DNA from: Sebaldella termitidis ATCC 33386
GTDB lineage: Bacteria; Fusobacteriota; Fusobacteriia; Fusobacteriales; Leptotrichiaceae
DNA: 64,000 nucleotides
Direction of reading: 5' to 3'
Assembly: GCF_000024405.1 (NCBI RefSeq)
Contig: NC_013517.1
Span: 1,674,001 to 1,738,000, forward strand
Made by a program: the position numbers and the translations under genes. Under the pieces are notes generated by a model. That model made no database searches. It saw nothing but the letters and a program-made list of their open reading frames with translations, and was not told the origin of the DNA. The number at the start of each line of letters is the position of its first letter. Within the stretch, counting starts at the first letter, position 1. Below, one piece after another: positions 45,074-54,086 of this stretch.

Positions 45074-45796
45074 ATGGAAATAATTAAGACCGGAAATTAT
45101 GATGAGCTTTCTAAATATGCAGGGGAAATAATACTAAAAGAGATAAAAAGCGAGGAAAAAACATTGATATGTCTGGCTTCGGGAGATACACCGCAGGGAG
45201 CGTATACCTACGTGGCAGAAGCACTAAAAGACGAGGATTTATCTAAGTATAATTTTGTATTCGTAGGGCTGGACGAGTGGGCAGGAATGGATAAAAACGA
45301 TAAGGGAAGCTGTCAGGATTATATGCAGAGGGATTTATTCGGAAAGCTTAATTTAGGACCGGATCAGCTTGTGGAATTTAATGCAAAATCAGATAATCTT
45401 GAAGAAGAATGCAGAAAGATGGATGCTTTCATAGAGGAGAACGGAGGACTCGATCTGGTGATTCTTGGTGTAGGTATGAACGGACATCTGGGATTAAACG
45501 AGCCTGGGACATCTTTTGATAAATATTCTCATGTAGTAGATTTGAGTGAAAATACCAAGGAAGTAGCGAAGAAATATTTTGAAACAGAGAGAAAGCTGGA
45601 AAAAGGAATAACTTTAGGAATAAAACATTTTCTGGAAGCTAAAAAAGAAGTTCTTATTATTTCAGGCAGCAAAAAAGCGGATATAGCCAAGAAAGTGGCA
45701 GAAGAGGAAGTAAGTGTGGAAATACCTGCTACATCAGCAAAACTACACAAAAACAGCTGTTTGATATTAGACAGTGAAAGCAGCAGCAGACTTTAA
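45074..45796 (+). CDS. Glucosamine-6-phosphate deaminase family protein (NagB-like)
   Basis: 240 residues from the ATG at 45074, just after the GH4 stop; a longer frame from 45023 overlaps that gene. It has the NagB/6-phosphogluconolactonase fold: ICLASGDTPQGAYTYV, FVGLDEWAGM, and the deaminase signature GVGMNGHLGLNEPGTSF. NagB turns glucosamine-6-phosphate into fructose-6-phosphate and ammonia. Its presence inside a PTS disaccharide operon is the best clue that the sugar contains glucosamine. A close relative with different substrate is possible. Confidence 0.85.
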   Translation: MEIIKTGNYDELSKYAGEIILKEIKSEEKTLICLASGDTPQGAYTYVAEALKDEDLSKYNFVFVGLDEWAGMDKNDKGSCQDYMQRDLFGKLNLGPDQLVEFNAKSDNLEEECRKMDAFIEENGGLDLVILGVGMNGHLGLNEPGTSFDKYSHVVDLSENTKEVAKKYFETERKLEKGITLGIKHFLEAKKEVLIISGSKKADIAKKVAEEEVSVEIPATSAKLHKNSCLILDSESSSRL

Positions 45797-45816
45797 ATTT
45801 AACGGAGGATACTAAA

Positions 45817-46131
45817 ATGGATATAGAACAAATAAGTTTTCAGATAATTTCTTTTGCAGGAGACAGTTTCTCTACAATGTTAAAAGCTTTGGGGAAAGCA
45901 AAGGAAAAAGACTTTGAATCAGCGGAAAAATTAATGGAGGAAGCCAAAAAATCACTTGATGATGCGCATAATGTGCATACAGAGATACTGGTTTCCGAAG
46001 CACAGGGAAATAAGCAGGAGTATTCCGTACTTCTGTCTCATGCACAGGATACACTGATGAATACAATACTGGCAGAAACATTATTAAGTGAAATAATAGA
46101 ATTATATAAAGCAAAGGAAGATAAGGAGTGA
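45817..46131 (+). CDS. PTS lactose/chitobiose-family IIA component
   Basis: 104 residues, all-helical, of the lactose/cellobiose/chitobiose PTS family. The phosphorylated histidine is His75 in VLLSHAQDTLMN, matching the family motif; DAHNVHTEILVSEAQG precedes it. It takes the phosphate from HPr and hands it to IIB. ACGGAGGAT precedes the ATG. It is third of the enzyme genes in the operon and ends six bases before the IIB start. Confidence 0.94.
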   Translation: MDIEQISFQIISFAGDSFSTMLKALGKAKEKDFESAEKLMEEAKKSLDDAHNVHTEILVSEAQGNKQEYSVLLSHAQDTLMNTILAETLLSEIIELYKAKEDKE

Positions 46132-46137
46132 GTGAAT

Positions 46138-46488
46138 ATGGATTTTGACAGACTTCATATATTATTAGTTTGTAATTTAGGGGCTTCTACTAGTGTTATG
46201 GTGAGCAAAATGACCGAAGTGGCAGAAAAAAGTGAAAAGCTGAAAGACGTGGATATAAAAATAGATGCTTATCCTGTAAGTACTTTGAAAGAGCATATAA
46301 AAAATTATGATGTAATACTGGCTGGGCCTCAGATAAAGCATAAGGAAAAAGAGATACAGCAGGAATGTGACAAGCTGGATAAGCCTTTTGCCATAATAAA
46401 CTCAAAAGATTACGGAATGGTGGACGGGGCGGCAATATTAAAAGCAGCAATTCTGCTAAAAGTAAAACATGATAAAAAAAATGTATAA
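46138..46488 (+). CDS. PTS lactose/chitobiose-family IIB component
   Basis: 116 residues from the ATG at 46138 (AAGGAG nine bases upstream; a GTG at 46132 is too close). The phosphocysteine is Cys12 in ILLVCNLGASTSVMVSKM, and DVILAGPQIKHKEKEI is typical. It passes the phosphate to the incoming sugar. It lies between IIA and IIC, giving a complete three-part PTS transporter. Confidence 0.94.
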   Translation: MDFDRLHILLVCNLGASTSVMVSKMTEVAEKSEKLKDVDIKIDAYPVSTLKEHIKNYDVILAGPQIKHKEKEIQQECDKLDKPFAIINSKDYGMVDGAAILKAAILLKVKHDKKNV

Positions 46489-46503
46489 CGGAGGATATTT
46501 TTT

Positions 46504-47817
46504 ATGAAAGAAAAAAAGATGAACGGCTTTATTATAATGCTTGAAAAATATATAACGCCTGTTGCGGAAAAAATAGAAGCGCAAAGACATATATCTTCGA
46601 TAAAAAACGGGATGATAAGTCTTATGGCCATTTTGATGGTTGGATCGATAAGTTTGATAGTAATGGGACTGGGGAATTTTTTTCCTGACGGTTCAAGTAT
46701 AAAAACTCTATTTGATAATTATAACGATGTACTGGGACTTCCGTTTATGTTTACTTACGGACTGCTTTCCATATATGCGGCAATAACTATCTCATATGCA
46801 CATTCCCAGAAAATGGAAATTCCGGTTTTGCACAGTGTTCTGGGAGCAGTGCTTGCCACGGCAATACTAAATGTAAAAGTAGTTGACGGTGCCTTTGATT
46901 TTAGCTTTATGGATTCGAGAGGACTCTTTATAGCTATCTTCGCATCACTTATATCTGTGGAAATAATGGCATTTCTAATTAAGAAAAAAGTGACTATAAG
47001 AATAAAAGGACTGCCTGATATGATAGGCAAGACTTTCGAGGCTATTGTCCCGCTGCTTATAATAATATGCATCAGTGTATTTATCAGTATATTTACTCAG
47101 GAAATGTCAGGAGGAAAAGCACTTCCTGAGGTATTTGTAACAGTATTAGGACCTGCAACTCAGGGAATCGATACACCGGTAGCCGTATTTTTGGTAGCAT
47201 TGTTTGAAATGATTTTCTGGTTTTTGGGATTAAATGGTTACGCAATACTTGTAAGCTTTACACTGCCGTTTATGACACAGTATCTTACGGAAAATGCCCA
47301 GGCTTTTGCATCAGGCGGAGTACCGACACATATTTTTACGGAGAATTTCTGGGGATATTTTATGGCATGTACAGGCTCGGGAGTGACAGGTGCTATTTCA
47401 ATTCTGGGACTTATGAGTAAGTCAAAAGAGCTGAAGGCAGCAGGAAAGGCTTCTATAATACCGGCAATATTTAATATTTCCGAACCGGTAGTATATGGTT
47501 TTCCGGTAGCATATAATCCATATCTGTTTATCCCGTTTGTAATCGGGACACCTATATTAAGTGTATTTTCATTTTATGTATTCAAATTAGGTTTTATTAA
47601 TAAACCTGTAGTCAATGTGGGAGGAATGCCGAGTCCAATAGCGCAGTATCTGATTACGCTTGACTGGAAGGCACCGATTTATGCAGTGTTCATTGTTATT
47701 TTGGGAATTATTATGTATTATCCTTTCTTTAAAATGTATGAAAAAAGTGTACTGGCCGAGGAAGAAAAAGTGGCAGAAGTAGATAAAGAGCTGGAAGAGC
47801 TGGATCTGGATTTCTAA
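46504..47817 (+). CDS. PTS lactose/chitobiose-family IIC permease
   Basis: 437 residues with about ten membrane helices. KYITPVAEKIEAQRHISSIK opens it as in CelB/ChbC proteins, and the conserved loop around NISEPVVYGFPVAYNPYLFI carries the substrate-binding glutamate. It imports the disaccharide across the inner membrane with phosphorylation. ACGGAGGAT precedes the ATG. The gene ends the operon and is followed by a strong terminator. Substrate specificity within the cellobiose/chitobiose/lactose group cannot be read directly. Confidence 0.94.
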   Translation: MKEKKMNGFIIMLEKYITPVAEKIEAQRHISSIKNGMISLMAILMVGSISLIVMGLGNFFPDGSSIKTLFDNYNDVLGLPFMFTYGLLSIYAAITISYAHSQKMEIPVLHSVLGAVLATAILNVKVVDGAFDFSFMDSRGLFIAIFASLISVEIMAFLIKKKVTIRIKGLPDMIGKTFEAIVPLLIIICISVFISIFTQEMSGGKALPEVFVTVLGPATQGIDTPVAVFLVALFEMIFWFLGLNGYAILVSFTLPFMTQYLTENAQAFASGGVPTHIFTENFWGYFMACTGSGVTGAISILGLMSKSKELKAAGKASIIPAIFNISEPVVYGFPVAYNPYLFIPFVIGTPILSVFSFYVFKLGFINKPVVNVGGMPSPIAQYLITLDWKAPIYAVFIVILGIIMYYPFFKMYEKSVLAEEEKVAEVDKELEELDLDF

Positions 47818-47838
47818 AAAATTATTTATATACTTAAA

Positions 47839-47871
47839 AAACTGAATCAAAGTTTCTGATTCAGTTTTTTT
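47839..47871. terminator. Intrinsic terminator at the end of the PTS operon
   Basis: AAACTGAATCA pairs with TGATTCAGTTT, followed by T on the plus strand; A on the other side makes it usable for the convergent DUF3224 gene too. Confidence 0.85.
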
Positions 47872-47876
47872 ATTAT

Positions 47877-48275
47877 TTAAAATTCAGTGATTAAAATAAT
47901 CTGTCCGTTTTCAAAGGTGTATTTTCCACTTCCTTCCAGTCCCATAAAATCATTTGTTGCAGCCTCAGGTTTAATACTTAGACTAGAAATGAGACTGTTT
48001 TTACTGTGTTCTCCGGTTTCCAGAAATGTTATAGAACCGGCTTTACCATTGATTATTCCGGAAAATATTGTGTAGCCGGTAAAGGTAGAACGGACTTCAT
48101 GGAGTTTTTGCGGATTATAAATTGTATAATGAATAAGATATACAGAAGTAAATGTTCCTCTCATCCATCCGGTAGATTTATATTTGGCTTTGGCAATGTT
48201 AACAGCATTTTCAGCAGAAAAATCCTCTATAAGAGGTTCATCCCATGAAAGTACTTCTAGTGTAGTTTTATTCAT
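47877..48275 (-). CDS. DUF3224 domain-like protein
   Basis: 132 residues predicted to form a single small beta barrel: LEVLSWDEPLIEDFSAENAV, the central GTFTSVYLIHYT, FTGYTIFSGIINGKAGSITF, and GSGKYTFENGQIILITEF. This resembles DUF3224 proteins, a calycin-like family of unknown function. AAGGAGAAT precedes the ATG. Single gene between convergent and same-strand neighbours. The family call is moderate. Confidence 0.55.
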   Translation of the reverse strand: MNKTTLEVLSWDEPLIEDFSAENAVNIAKAKYKSTGWMRGTFTSVYLIHYTIYNPQKLHEVRSTFTGYTIFSGIINGKAGSITFLETGEHSKNSLISSLSIKPEAATNDFMGLEGSGKYTFENGQIILITEF

Positions 48276-48346
48276 TATAATTCTCCTTTTTTATATTTAA
48301 TAAAAAATTATAGCTAATATAGTAAATAAAGTCAAATATAAGTATA

Positions 48347-48376
48347 TAAAAAATGCCCTGACATATTTCAAGGCAT
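48347..48376 (-). terminator. Intrinsic terminator after the MFS gene
   Basis: On the minus strand ATGCC pairs with GGCAT across a 14-base loop and is followed by six T. Confidence 0.7.
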
Positions 48377-48414
48377 ATTATTATTTTAGGTTATAAATTA
48401 GATTTAATAAATTT

Positions 48415-49668
48415 CTATATATTAACATGTATTTTTTTCTCGGCTTTATTTTTTCTGTAGTAAATATTAAATACAAGCAGAATCAGAAGAACTGTAACAA
48501 GTCCGTCTATAAAAAAACCAAACCGTGCAGAAAGCAATGACATAACCAAGCCTGTGAATGAGTTGCCAATAGGGGTGCTTCCTGTATTTACCATGGTATA
48601 CATACTCATAACCCTGCTTCTGTAACGATTTTCCGTATGAAGCTGTATTCGTGTATTGGCTCCGTTTAAAAAACAAAGATTGAAGAAACCGATAAGAATG
48701 AGCAATACAGATATAACAGTTAAAGAAGATGTAAAAAGTGTAAGCATCTGTATAATTCCAAGTATACCTGCTACAAGAATAAGGTAATATTTATAAGTGA
48801 TTTCCTTTCCCTTTACAGCCATAAACAAAGCACCGAATAACGAACCTACACCTACCATCGACATAAGAAAGCTGTAGGTTCCTTCATCACCCATAAGTGC
48901 ATCTTTGGCGAAAACCGGAAGTGTTACATTGGTGTTCATAGAAAAAGTACATACAATAGCCATCATAAAAAACGAGGAAAGCAGAATACGGTGTCTGAGA
49001 ATATATCTTACTCCTGCCCTGATATTACCAAGTGTGCTGATCTCTCTGGAGCTTTTTTTGCTTGTATATCCAGGTACTGAAATAAGGGTAATACCGTAAA
49101 TTACCGGAACAAAGCTCAGACCGTTTATGAAAAAACATTCTGCCACGCCTATATATTTCATTATAATACCTGAAACAGCAGGTCCTATAATTCTTGCCAG
49201 ATTAAACGTAGTAGAATTCAGTGAAATAGCATTAGGAAGATCTTCCTTTCCGACAAGGTCAATAAAATATGACTGTCTCGTAGGCTGGTCAATGCTGTTC
49301 CCTATTCCTGCCACTACAGCAAGTGCGGCGAAATACCAGTAATTCTCTGATTTCAGCCATACAAGCACTGCAAGCATGAGTGACTGAACCATAAATAAGG
49401 TTTGTGTAAAAATCAGAATTTTTTTCTTTGGAAATTTTTCGATAAAAACACCTGCGAATAAGGATAAAAGAAGAACCGGTCCATATTCAAAAATAGACAT
49501 AAGTCCGAGCAGAAAAGGAGAACCGCTTATTTTATAGACATACCAGCTTAAAGCTGTAACCTGAATCATGCCTCCTATAACAGAGACAGCCTGTCCAAAC
49601 CAGAAATACCTGAAGTCTTTATGATATAAAGCGGGAAAAACCCTTTTAAAAATATTATTCAAAAACAT
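48415..49668 (-). CDS. MFS transporter
   Basis: 417 residues from the ATG at 49668, chosen for AGGGTGAT upstream (the frame runs six codons further). Twelve membrane helices are visible; YHKDFRYFWFGQAVSVIGGM at the start and LFAGVFIEKFPKKKILIFTQ after helix 2 fit the DHA3 drug-exporter group, and GIGNSIDQPTRQSYFIDLVG is typical of that branch (EntS/MefA-like). It probably exports a drug, macrolide or siderophore-like compound. A 26-base inverted repeat in the upstream region may be its operator. Confidence 0.88.
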   Translation of the reverse strand: MFLNNIFKRVFPALYHKDFRYFWFGQAVSVIGGMIQVTALSWYVYKISGSPFLLGLMSIFEYGPVLLLSLFAGVFIEKFPKKKILIFTQTLFMVQSLMLAVLVWLKSENYWYFAALAVVAGIGNSIDQPTRQSYFIDLVGKEDLPNAISLNSTTFNLARIIGPAVSGIIMKYIGVAECFFINGLSFVPVIYGITLISVPGYTSKKSSREISTLGNIRAGVRYILRHRILLSSFFMMAIVCTFSMNTNVTLPVFAKDALMGDEGTYSFLMSMVGVGSLFGALFMAVKGKEITYKYYLILVAGILGIIQMLTLFTSSLTVISVLLILIGFFNLCFLNGANTRIQLHTENRYRSRVMSMYTMVNTGSTPIGNSFTGLVMSLLSARFGFFIDGLVTVLLILLVFNIYYRKNKAEKKIHVNI

Positions 49669-49766
49669 ACAAATCACCCTGTACAAAGAATTTTATGTTT
49701 ATATATTAATTTAAATTTATTTAATGTTATGATAAGAACCTTCTTTAAGAAAATGTAAGCTATAAA

Positions 49767-49792
49767 AGTGCTTATACAATTATTATAGCACT
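49767..49792. repeat. Inverted repeat upstream of the MFS gene
   Basis: AGTGCT and AGCACT lie 14 bases apart with further imperfect TATA pairing inside. It falls in the region expected to hold the MFS promoter and could be a regulator site. Confidence 0.35.
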
Positions 49793-49839
49793 AATGACTT
49801 TAACTTTAAAGAAGAAAATAAAAAATTGTAAAATAAAAC

Positions 49840-49944
49840 AAAGAGGTGAAATAATTGATATATCAAGGCTTATCTGACAGGCAGGATAAATATGGATGTC
49901 TGGGAAACCCAAAAGATTAGAAACTATAAGACCGCAAGTTATCC
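49840..49944 (+). ncRNA. Unassigned structured element or short coding leader
   Basis: This stretch is less AT-rich than its surroundings. It has AAAGAGGTG followed by a TTG that opens a 21-codon frame ending at 49920. It also folds: a perfect palindrome TTGATATATCAA (49855-49866), GGATAA (49884) able to pair either with TTATC (49870) or TTATCC (49939), and a TGGG-AAA-CCCA hairpin (49901-49911). The switchable pairing is riboswitch-like but no known class is recognised. A separate promoter lies between it and the next gene. Confidence 0.35.
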
Positions 49945-49998
49945 AAAAAAGTTATTTGTAAAATAAAAAAAAATTCAAAGAAAATATTAATATATAAA

Positions 49999-50027
49999 TT
50001 GCTACTTTAGTTAATATATGTTATAAT
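49999..50027 (+). promoter_or_regulatory. Candidate promoter of the DUF374 gene
   Basis: TTGCTA, a 17-base spacer and TATAAT, about 30 bases before the gene start. Confidence 0.6.
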
Positions 50028-50055
50028 TTTTTAAAAATAGACAGGTGTAATTTAT

Positions 50056-50691
50056 ATGAATAAATACAGATTAACCGGCATATTATTAAGCGGTTTTATA
50101 AAAATTTTAATAAAAACTACTAAATATAAAGTTGTTCAGTCTGAGGAAGCAATGAAACAAAAACAGGCAATAATTATTTTCTGGCACAGAAAAATTATCC
50201 CGACAATGCTGTCCACAGATTTTGTAGAGAAAAAGTCTTCGCTTGTAAGCTCCTCGAAGGACGGGGATATACTGGAGGAGGTACTGACAAGATTTGATAA
50301 TCTGGTAGTAAGAGGCTCATCAAATAAAGATAATGTAAAAAGTCTGAAGCAAATCCTAAAACTGATAAAAACCGGTTTTTCAATAGGAATAGCCATAGAC
50401 GGACCAAGAGGTCCCATATATGAGCCGAAATCAGGAGCATTATATATAGCTATGAAAACCGGCCTGCCAATGATACCTATCGGAGGTTATACAAACAAAA
50501 AACGAATATTTAAAAAAGCATGGGATAAATTTGAACTTCCCAAATTTTTTTCTAAAAGCTGTTATTATGCCGGGGAACCGCTCTATTTTACAAAGGATTC
50601 CGACATAGATGCGAGTATGGAGCTGATAAAGTCAAAGCTGCATGAAGCTAACAGAATAGCAAAAGAATATTATGATAAAGAGTATAGATAA
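50056..50691 (+). CDS. DUF374/lysophospholipid acyltransferase-like protein
   Basis: 211 residues with an N-terminal membrane-associated helix. The acyltransferase-type catalytic motif appears as IIFWHRKIIPTML (H then four residues later acidic position replaced), followed by SSSKDGDILEEVL and the DUF374 signature IAIDGPRGPIYEPKSGALYI. The family is related to LpxL-type acyltransferases and is found in Gram-negative bacteria with lipid A or Kdo pathways. CAGGTGTAA precedes the ATG. metG follows 18 bases later. Substrate unknown. Confidence 0.85.
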   Translation: MNKYRLTGILLSGFIKILIKTTKYKVVQSEEAMKQKQAIIIFWHRKIIPTMLSTDFVEKKSSLVSSSKDGDILEEVLTRFDNLVVRGSSNKDNVKSLKQILKLIKTGFSIGIAIDGPRGPIYEPKSGALYIAMKTGLPMIPIGGYTNKKRIFKKAWDKFELPKFFSKSCYYAGEPLYFTKDSDIDASMELIKSKLHEANRIAKEYYDKEYR

Positions 50692-50709
50692 GATAAAGGA
50701 GAAAGTTAA

Positions 50710-52626
50710 ATGTCAAAAAAGTTTTATGTATCAACACCAATTTATTATCCTAATGCAAAGCCTCATGTGGGAACTGCATATACCACTATAATTGCAGATG
50801 TAACTGCAAGATATATGAGGCTTAAGGGTTATGAAGTAAAGTTTTCTACCGGGCTGGATGAACACGGACAGAAAATTCAGGAAGCAGCCGAAAAAAACAA
50901 TGTTACTCCTCAGGAATGGGTAGACAGAATGGCGGAAAATTTTAAGGCACTATGGAAAAAATTAAATATTTCAAATACAGAATTTATACGTACTACAGAA
51001 GAACGTCATAAAATAAGCGTAAAAAAGATGATAAAAAGAGTATATGAAAACGGTGATATATATAAAGGAGAATATAAGGGGCTTTACTGTGTATCGGACG
51101 AAACATTCGTACCTGATAACAGTGTACTTGAAGGTAATAAATGTCCTCATTGCGGAAAAGATCTTATAGAGGTAAAGGAAAATTCATATTTTTTTAAATT
51201 ATCAAAATATCAGGACAGACTATTAAAATATATAGAAGAAAATCCTGATTTTATACTTCCGTCTTACAGAAAAAACGAAGTAGTATCATTTATAAATCAG
51301 GGACTTCAGGATCTGTCAATTTCAAGAACGACTTTTAACTGGGGAATACCTCTTGAGCTGGAAGAAGGGCATGTAATATATGTATGGTTTGATGCTCTTA
51401 CCAATTATATAACTGTAGCCGGGTTCGGTGATGACGAGAAAAAATTTGAGGATATATGGATAGACGGTAAAGTTATGCATCTTATGGGAAAAGATATACT
51501 GAGATTCCATGCGATAATCTGGCCTGCGATGCTTATGTCGGCAGGAATACCTCTTCCGGATACTGTAGCAGCTCACGGATGGTGGACTGTAGAAGGCGAG
51601 AAAATGTCAAAGTCAAAGGGAAATGTTGTAGATCCTTTGGAAGAAGTGGAAAAATACGGACTTGACCCTTTCAGATATTACCTAATGAGAGAAGTAACAT
51701 TTGGTCTTGATGGTGATTATTCGCAAAAAGGGATGATTCAGAGAATAAATGCTGATCTTGCCAATGATCTGGGAAATCTTCTGAACAGAACAATAGGAAT
51801 GCAGAAAAAATATTTTGATTCGGCAGTAGTACTTGAAAAGGAAGAAACTGCACTGGAAGAAGAAATTTATGCTCTGTGGAAAACAACTGTCGAGGATATA
51901 GACACTTACTTTGAAAAGGTACAGTTTTCTGAAGTACTGAAAGCTGTTTGGAAATTTATCTCAAGAATGAATAAGTATATAGACGAAACAGCTCCGTGGA
52001 TACTGGCAAAAGATCCCGAAAATAAAAGCAGGCTGTCCACTGTTATGTATAACCTTGTGGAGTCGTTATATAAAATTGCTGTTCTGATATCTCCGTTTAT
52101 GCCTGAAACCGCACAAAAAATGTGGAATCAGCTCGGGATAAATGACAGTATAGAAAATATCAGACTTGATGATATTAAGCACTGGGGAGTTTATCCGGTA
52201 AATAATATACTTGGAGAAGCAACGCCTATTTTTCCGAGAATAGAAATAGAACCGGAAAATAAAAAAGAAGCTTTATTTAATGAAAATCTTGAAGTGGAAA
52301 ATCCTATAGGAATAGAGGACTTTTCAAAAGTACAGATAAAAGTGGTAGAAATATTAGCAGCAGATAAAATAGAAGGTGCTGATAAGCTTCTGAAATTTAT
52401 CATAAATACAGGAACTGAAAAAAGACAGATAGTTTCCGGAATTGCAAAGTATTATCCGGAACCGGAGGAATTAATAGGGAAAAAGGTTTTAGCTGTCACG
52501 AATTTAGCCCCTGTCACATTAAGAGGGGAGCTGTCTCAAGGAATGCTTTTAACAACTGAGGAAAAGAAAAGATTAAAGCTGATAGTAATTGATGAACAGG
52601 TGAAAGTGGGGTCAGATATAAAATAA
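50710..52626 (+). CDS. metG: Methionyl-tRNA synthetase
   Basis: 638 residues. The class I signatures are PYYPNAKPHVGTAYTT near the start (local reading TPIYYPNAKPHVGTAY) and EKMSKSKGNVVDP. A zinc knuckle with CPHCG is near residue 144. The last ~105 residues form an Arc1p/EMAP-II-like tRNA-binding domain (FSKVQIKVVEILAADKIEGA, LAPVTLRGELSQGMLL), as in dimeric bacterial MetRS. GGAGAAAG precedes the ATG. Housekeeping gene; identification firm. Confidence 0.96.
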   Translation: MSKKFYVSTPIYYPNAKPHVGTAYTTIIADVTARYMRLKGYEVKFSTGLDEHGQKIQEAAEKNNVTPQEWVDRMAENFKALWKKLNISNTEFIRTTEERHKISVKKMIKRVYENGDIYKGEYKGLYCVSDETFVPDNSVLEGNKCPHCGKDLIEVKENSYFFKLSKYQDRLLKYIEENPDFILPSYRKNEVVSFINQGLQDLSISRTTFNWGIPLELEEGHVIYVWFDALTNYITVAGFGDDEKKFEDIWIDGKVMHLMGKDILRFHAIIWPAMLMSAGIPLPDTVAAHGWWTVEGEKMSKSKGNVVDPLEEVEKYGLDPFRYYLMREVTFGLDGDYSQKGMIQRINADLANDLGNLLNRTIGMQKKYFDSAVVLEKEETALEEEIYALWKTTVEDIDTYFEKVQFSEVLKAVWKFISRMNKYIDETAPWILAKDPENKSRLSTVMYNLVESLYKIAVLISPFMPETAQKMWNQLGINDSIENIRLDDIKHWGVYPVNNILGEATPIFPRIEIEPENKKEALFNENLEVENPIGIEDFSKVQIKVVEILAADKIEGADKLLKFIINTGTEKRQIVSGIAKYYPEPEELIGKKVLAVTNLAPVTLRGELSQGMLLTTEEKKRLKLIVIDEQVKVGSDIK

Positions 52627-52649
52627 ATTATTAGATTGGATGATAGCTT

Positions 52650-54041
52650 ATGAGAAGAAGTCTGGTTATATTATTTTTATTGTTATTATCCTTGAATTCA
52701 TGCAAATTTTCGGGGAGTAACAGCAAAGGCTATAAAGAACTGGAAGAGGGAATAATAAAAATTTTTGATAATAAAGACGGAATAACAGATTTTAGTGCAG
52801 CAGCTAGAAAAGGTAATCTGGAGGTTTACGGTATAGTAACATATTATTACGGGTATTCTGCCCTGGATTTTTTGGAAAAAAATTTCAAAAAGTCTGACGG
52901 AAAAGCGGAGTATTATTATGCTTCTATTTTGATGAGTGCAAATACTAATGAAGATAACGCAAAAAAGCTCTTTGAAGAAGCGGTAAAGCAGGGAGAATAC
53001 AATGCATACTATTCACTCGGAACTTTATATGAAAATGATCTTGATTATAGCACAGCAATGAATTACTACGAAAAAGGGCGGGAAAAAGGCGATATGTTTT
53101 CGCTTTATGCGTATGAATACTTGAAAGCAAATAAAAACAGCATAAATAAAATAGAAACCTTAGGCAAAAAGTTTAAAAACGGGACAATAACATCCGATGA
53201 AAAAAAAGAGATGGGAAAGCTTGTACTGGAAAAATTTTCCAACTATGATAAAGCATATGAAATATTAAAGGAATTCGTAGCAGAAAAATATCCCCCGGCG
53301 TTATATGCAAAGGCTAAAATACTTCAGAATGAAGACAAGGCAGGGGAAGCATTTGCTATCTTTAATGAACTATACAGTGTGAATAAATATTATCTGGGAA
53401 CTTTTGAAATGGCATTTTATGAAGTAAATAATCAAAACTTTGAAAAAGCTCTTTTATATCTGGAAGACGGAAATTACAATGAAAGTCTTATTTATGCCTA
53501 TAAAGGCTATATTTACAGACAGCTGAAAATATATAAAAAGGCTGAGGAAAATTACAAAAAAGCGGTGGATCTAAAGGATATAGATGCTATCTATTATCTT
53601 GGAATGCTTTACAGAGACCAGGGAGATCTGGAAAAAGCAAAAAAATATTTTGAAACAGGCTATAAACTTGGTTCAATACCTTCCGGTTATAATTATGCCT
53701 ATACAGTATCCGATATACAGAAAGAAAAGAGACTTCAAAAAGAAACAGGAAATACCAAAAATATAGATATAGAAGCTTTAGGAAGAAATGACGTATCTAA
53801 AAAAGTATATGAGAATCTTGCCAAACAGGGTGATTATGCTTCAATGATTAATTTAAGTACTTATTTTAAAGAAAATTCCGAAGAGATGAGAAGACTGAAT
53901 CTTATAGCAGCTTCAAGAGGATATCCTGTAGCATTTTCTAATCTTGGTGTTTACTATATGCGTCACAAAAATAAAGCCAAGGCTAATTACTGGTTTGGAT
54001 TAGCGAAAGAAGCAGAGGGTCTGACCACAGTGGAAAATTAG
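52650..54041 (+). CDS. Lipoprotein with Sel1/TPR-like repeats
   Basis: 463 residues. The signal peptide ends in a lipobox (LLSLNSCKFSGS, Cys18), so the protein is membrane-anchored outside the cytoplasm. The mature part is a run of helical repeats of Sel1/TPR type: NAYYSLGTLYENDLDYSTAM, PALYAKAKILQNEDKAGEAF, DAIYYLGMLYRDQGDLEKAK, and PVAFSNLGVYYMRHKNKAKA. Such repeats serve protein-protein binding. It lies 23 bases after metG and 45 before a thioredoxin-like gene, so an envelope role shared with the latter is possible. Partner unknown. Confidence 0.85.
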   Translation: MRRSLVILFLLLLSLNSCKFSGSNSKGYKELEEGIIKIFDNKDGITDFSAAARKGNLEVYGIVTYYYGYSALDFLEKNFKKSDGKAEYYYASILMSANTNEDNAKKLFEEAVKQGEYNAYYSLGTLYENDLDYSTAMNYYEKGREKGDMFSLYAYEYLKANKNSINKIETLGKKFKNGTITSDEKKEMGKLVLEKFSNYDKAYEILKEFVAEKYPPALYAKAKILQNEDKAGEAFAIFNELYSVNKYYLGTFEMAFYEVNNQNFEKALLYLEDGNYNESLIYAYKGYIYRQLKIYKKAEENYKKAVDLKDIDAIYYLGMLYRDQGDLEKAKKYFETGYKLGSIPSGYNYAYTVSDIQKEKRLQKETGNTKNIDIEALGRNDVSKKVYENLAKQGDYASMINLSTYFKENSEEMRRLNLIAASRGYPVAFSNLGVYYMRHKNKAKANYWFGLAKEAEGLTTVEN

Positions 54042-54086
54042 ATATACAGCAATTTATTCACAAAAAAACAATATATAGGAGAAAAC

